The position numbers were made by a program, and so were the translations under genes. 64,000 nucleotides of DNA from Echinometra lucunter. Taxonomy: Eukaryota; Echinodermata; Echinoidea; Camarodonta; Echinometridae. How positions within the stretch are numbered: the first letter of the stretch is position 1; each line of letters opens with the position of its first letter. Positions 60,459 to 64,000 of this stretch are shown piece by piece. The notes below the pieces were generated by a model, which saw only the letters and a program-made list of their open reading frames with translations, had not been told where the DNA came from and did not search any database. The stretch is taken from contig CM057157.1 of NCBI GenBank assembly GCA_029962745.1, forward strand, positions 29,098,732 through 29,162,731. Reading direction: 5' to 3'.

Positions 60459-60625
60459 CGAGAGGCAGTATTCCTGCATAGGGTGAGTTGGCTTGTGATG
60501 TTTGGACCATCTACGGATGAAGAAGCAGTTCTGACAGAGGTCATAGTTGAAGCACTTGAGACACTGATAGCGTAGTCCTATGATTGGGTACATCTTACAC
60601 ACAACACACTTGACCTCATGCTTCA
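60459..60625 (-). CDS. Dystrophin-superfamily gene, ZZ zinc-finger exon
   Basis: Encodes [20 protein letters not shown], then [20 protein letters not shown] and [15 protein letters not shown]. This is a ZZ-type zinc finger: C-x2-C, a C-x2-C in CLKC, C-x2-C in CQNC, and a distal H pair, with the diagnostic [23 protein letters not shown] of dystrophin, utrophin and dystrotelin. In dystrophin the ZZ domain supports beta-dystroglycan binding. Exons 60625 to 49149 with one copy of the 57-bp exon give 658 codons plus stop in one frame. The WW and EF-hand regions expected upstream are beyond the window. The short spacing after ZZ and no Trp-Pro segment make dystrotelin the best guess, but dystrophin-related or a lineage-specific paralogue remain possible. 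Confidence 0.93.
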
Positions 60626-60656
60626 CTGTGGGATAATGAAAGAGAGAGAAAGGCAA

Positions 60657-60657
<1 letters not shown>

Positions 60658-60710
<53 letters not shown>

Positions 60711-60711
60711 T
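60658..60711 (+). repeat. GA microsatellite
   Basis: A run of about 25 GA dinucleotides starting 33 bp upstream of the ZZ exon on its coding strand; on the minus strand it is a pyrimidine tract before the acceptor and may aid splicing. Confidence 0.9.
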
Positions 60712-61210
60712 TGCAATTAATGCAACTGTAATTCATTCTAAGCCCAATATTACTTGATAAAGTATAAAGGCTTGTTCAAATATGACGCGACAACGCCCTG
60801 CAATAAACCGTCACATGTTTTTTTTAGTGTTCAGATATGGAGCGGCAAACCACCCCACTTGTGTTAATGAATGCGCATTTATGCATGAATGCTCAAAAAA
60901 AAGAGATTTTTGTCAAATGCTGCACAGAAAAATTCATGACATCATAATTTGCGCCAACTTTTTAAGAATTTGATTGGTTCACAGCTTTTTGCATCCGGGA
61001 GGCAAAAAATATGTCTTTTGCCGTGCCAGATTTTTGGGGGGCCTCATATCCCTTTCACTTACTACCCCGACCGTTGGGGTTTGTCGCGGGGATTTGTTGC
61101 GTCACATCTGCACAAGCCCTAATGGTGGCCTATGTGTACAGTTCTTGGGTCCATCACATGTTGTGACGCTCATGGCACTCCAACAATATTACCCTGGTCA
61201 TAGCTTAGCA

Positions 61211-62097
61211 TAGGGCTGTAAATTTAGCACCATGTTCGGGTTCGGTTCGGTTCAGCAGAGTTCAGCTTTTTTATTTCCAAACTTTGCTTCGGTTCAGGGT
61301 TCGGCAATACAGTATAAAAAATTATAAAAGGGTGAGCATCGTTAACAAATGACCATCAGAACCCTCTCCACTTCTACTGCCCTTGGAAGTCACTGTTTCT
61401 TATAAATATATTTCGTATGACAAAAAATAGTTACTGCATTTATTGCATGATTATTTGTTCTTTATTTTATTTTCTGAATGAAAGAGAAAGATAATTTTCA
61501 TATACTGATTAATAAGAAACAAGAGAAAATTTAAAAAAAAAACGAAATAAAGGAAAGGGATGAAAATATTAAAAGAAATTATCAATAAAGCAGTGTTTTT
61601 CTATTTTTCAATTTTTTTAAATATTTATTTAGTATTATGATCGATTTTGATTGTTAATCGATTATAATCTTATTACGATCGATTACAATCATGAGTATCT
61701 TTGGGCATATTTTGAAGCTTTTAACATGATTTTGGGGGAAAAAAAACTTGGATTCATGGTGCCAAATATGAAATTTATCAGAATCAAAGGAAAAATGAGA
61801 CACAGGCTGTATTTAGTGGTTTTCTATCTATTATTTAAGAAAAACTTTTAGAAGATGAATTAAAAGAAATCCCACCGATAAATGTAAGTATTAATTTTTC
61901 AATAAAGTAAAGGTGTATCTCCAATTTAGCATAATGAATTCAGGACAAGGTCTTCACCGATGGCCTAATCATTGATCCTGTGTTATAAATTGTCGAACTT
62001 CCGAACTTGACTTTTGAGTTCGGTTCGGTTCGGTCCTGTTCGGAAGTGCCATGTTCGGCGAATTTCCGTTCGGTTCGGCGGTTCGGTAACAGCCCTA
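61211..62097. mobile_element. Non-autonomous hAT-like element, 887 bp
   Basis: Termini TAGGGCTGT and ACAGCCCTA; perfect 8-bp target duplication GCTTAGCA (61203-61210 and 62098-62105). TTCGGTTCGGTTC-type subterminal repeats at both ends. No transposase frame. Confidence 0.85.
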
Positions 62098-62198
62098 GCT
62101 TAGCAGCCAGATATGTAGTGCTCCTGCAAATGGGATCCCCATTTCCTCCCTGGGTGGAGAGTGGCAAACGTGGATCAATGTTTTCCTAAAAGACACGA

Positions 62199-62272
62199 GT
62201 GCTGAGATTGGGATTTGAACCCTCAACCATCAGGACTGAGAGTCAAGAGAATAAACCACTATATCACAGCAC
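62199..62272 (-). repeat. tRNA-like SINE or tRNA pseudogene
   Basis: 74 nt on the minus strand with a 6-bp acceptor stem GTGCTG/CAGCAC, A box GATATAGTGG and B box GGTTCAAATCC. The anticodon arm and T stem do not fold canonically, so a functional tRNA is unlikely. Confidence 0.5.
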
Positions 62273-62316
62273 CTCCACAGCTAAGGCTGCAGTCTCTAGA
62301 TAATGTGAGCTATACC

Positions 62317-63990
62317 CAGGGGCGTCGCTAGACTATTTTGAATGGGGGGGTGTAGAGGCCAGATTGCCGACAAATAATGCCACCGATTGCCGACGACCAA
62401 CGTCGATAAATTCAACCGTATAAAGCCCATTGAGGCATGTTCAATTGTGCACCTCTATCATATTTTCCTTTTGAACTATATTTTGTTCACCTCACTTGCC
62501 GAATGTGTTTGTTTTCCGAAAACATCCTGTATCTAAATATAATACAAGTGAGCGCAGCGAGCGAGGAAAAATATACACTCTCTTACGTACTTAAGTGATA
62601 GTTCTTCATCAAACTACATGGTGGGCTTAAAGATATCTAAATTGATTATATTTGGTCACCTCTCTGGCCTGATTCATTCGGTTTCAAAGACCATCCTAAA
62701 TCTTAATATTATACGAGCTAGCGCAGCGAGCGAGGAAAAAATCTATTTTTTCATGATAGAAGTGACAATTCTTTATCAAAATACACGATGGTATTAACTA
62801 TAAGATATCTAACTTATACAGGTACATTTGGTCACCTCACTTGTCGAATTCGTTTGCTTTCCCAAATCCATCTTGTATCTGAATATTGTACGAGCGAGCG
62901 TAGCGAGCGAGGAAAAATACATATTTACTCCTTTGCATGATAGAAGTAAAAGTTCTTCATAAAAAAATGCATGATGGGCCTTTTGGATATCTTGATTTTG
63001 GTCACCTCTCTTATCTAATTCATTTGCTTTCAAAGACTATCCTGTATCTAAATATTATACGAGCGAGCGCAGCGAGCGAGGAGAAATATATATACTCTAT
63101 TTTATGGTAGGTGATAATTCTTCATCAATATACACGATGGACCTATAGCTTGCAAAATTTGTTTGCTTTCCCCAATCCATCTTGTATCTGAATATTATAC
63201 GAGCGAGCGTAGCGAGCGAGGAAAAATTCATAATCCTTTTCATGGTAGAAGTGAAAGTTCTTCATCAAAATACACGATTGGCCTTTAAGGTACCTATTTT
63301 GATATATTTGGTCACATCTCCTACCTAATTTATTTGCTTTTAAGACCATCCTATATCTAAATATTACACGAGCGAGCGCAGCGAGCGAGGAAAATATATA
63401 TACTCTTTTTATGGTAGAAGTGATAATTCTTCATCAAAATACATGATGGGCCTAAAGATATCTAGATTATATAGTGTTCATCTCACTAGCCGAATGTGTT
63501 TGCTTTCTGAAAACATCCTGTATCTGAATATAATACGAGCGAGCGCAGCGTGCTAGGAAAAATATACATACTCTTTTTATGGTAGAAGTAATACTTCTTC
63601 ATCAAAATACATGATGGGCCTAAAGATATCCAGATTATATAGTGTTCATCTCACTAGCCGAATGTGTTTGCTTTCCGAAAACATCGTATATCTAAATATA
63701 ATACAAGCGAGCGCAGCGAGCAAGGAAAAATATACACTCTCTTTCGTGGTACCAGTATTATTTCGTCGTCAAAATACACACGTAAATAAGCCGAATATGA
63801 CTCTATTTGGGGACCTTACTCCTCTTTTTTCCTTTTTTTTTCCCTCCTTCCTCTTCCCTCTCCTTTCTCTCTCTCTCTCTCTATCTCCTTTTTTTTTCTT
63901 TTGCCGACAGCGATCGTGAATTTGCCGACAAGAATTTTGAGTGGGGGGGTGTCACACCCCCCCACACCCCCCCCTTTAGCGACGCCCGTG
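62317..63990. mobile_element. Non-autonomous hAT-like element with internal tandem array
   Basis: Inverted termini CAGGGGCGTCGCTAGA and TTTAGCGACGCCCGTG; perfect 8-bp target duplication GCTATACC (62309-62316 and 63991-63998). Inside are eight tandem units of about 140-177 bp (landmarks 62552, 62721, 62898, 63067, 63207, 63376, 63543, 63711), each with GCGAGCGCAGCGAGCGAG. Confidence 0.9.
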
Positions 63991-64000
63991 GCTATACCCA

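Larger units (their letters stand above)
60712..64000. other. Presumed upstream intron, repeat-filled
   Basis: No further exon of the dystrophin-superfamily gene recognised. It holds two hAT-like elements and a tRNA-like unit; the remainder shows no signal. Confidence 0.6.

Overview
Eukaryotic genomic DNA: AT-rich, intron-rich, packed with foldback elements, MITEs and microsatellites, with one 500-base assembly gap (33671-34170). The proteins are animal-type (cytosolic HSP70, class B DNAJ, trans-2,3-enoyl-CoA reductase, a dystrophin-superfamily ZZ protein). Repeat texture and protein similarity suggest a marine invertebrate deuterostome, most likely an echinoderm such as a sea urchin; that is an inference, not a proven identity.

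Layout. 1-13.1 kb: no gene I can support, only repeats, including a mobile element nested in another. 13.2-17.7 kb, minus strand: complete two-exon DNAJB1-type HSP40. 17.75-20.04 kb: divergent control region with near-perfect heat-shock elements, a CCAAT/TATA promoter-like block at 18.2-18.35 kb, and the HSP70 promoter (CRE, HSE, TATA). 20.0-24.0 kb, plus strand: two-exon HSP70 of 634 residues ending in EEMD instead of EEVD; its intron holds two large inverted repeats. HSP40 and HSP70 are head to head, so partner chaperones may share heat-shock control. 24.0-29.1 kb: 3'UTR, microsatellites and a hAT-like element. 29.28-41.56 kb, plus strand: TECR in eight recognised coding exons; the roughly 68 residues encoding the rest of the N-terminal ubiquitin-like region are missing and probably lie in the gap. 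41.6-49.1 kb: tail-to-tail intergenic region with repeats. 49.15-60.63 kb, minus strand: 3' part of a dystrophin/dystrobrevin/dystrotelin-superfamily gene (ZZ finger, coiled coils, Ser/His/Gln-rich low-complexity exon, conserved C-terminal block); its 5' part lies beyond the window. 60.6-64.0 kb: two non-autonomous hAT-like elements with exact 8-bp target duplications.

Most striking: one 57-bp coding exon of the dystrophin-superfamily gene is present in five tandem copies (171-bp period, 55.04-55.90 kb). Each copy is open, frame-preserving and flanked by AG/GT splice sites, and each unit carries a tRNA-like (SINE-type) segment in its intronic part. Also notable: a TTAA-flanked piggyBac-like MITE family (six copies plus a decayed one), a 157-bp intronic satellite, and nested insertions with readable target duplications.

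Exon boundaries were derived by hand from splice consensus, reading-frame continuity and remembered family similarity; none is confirmed by transcripts.
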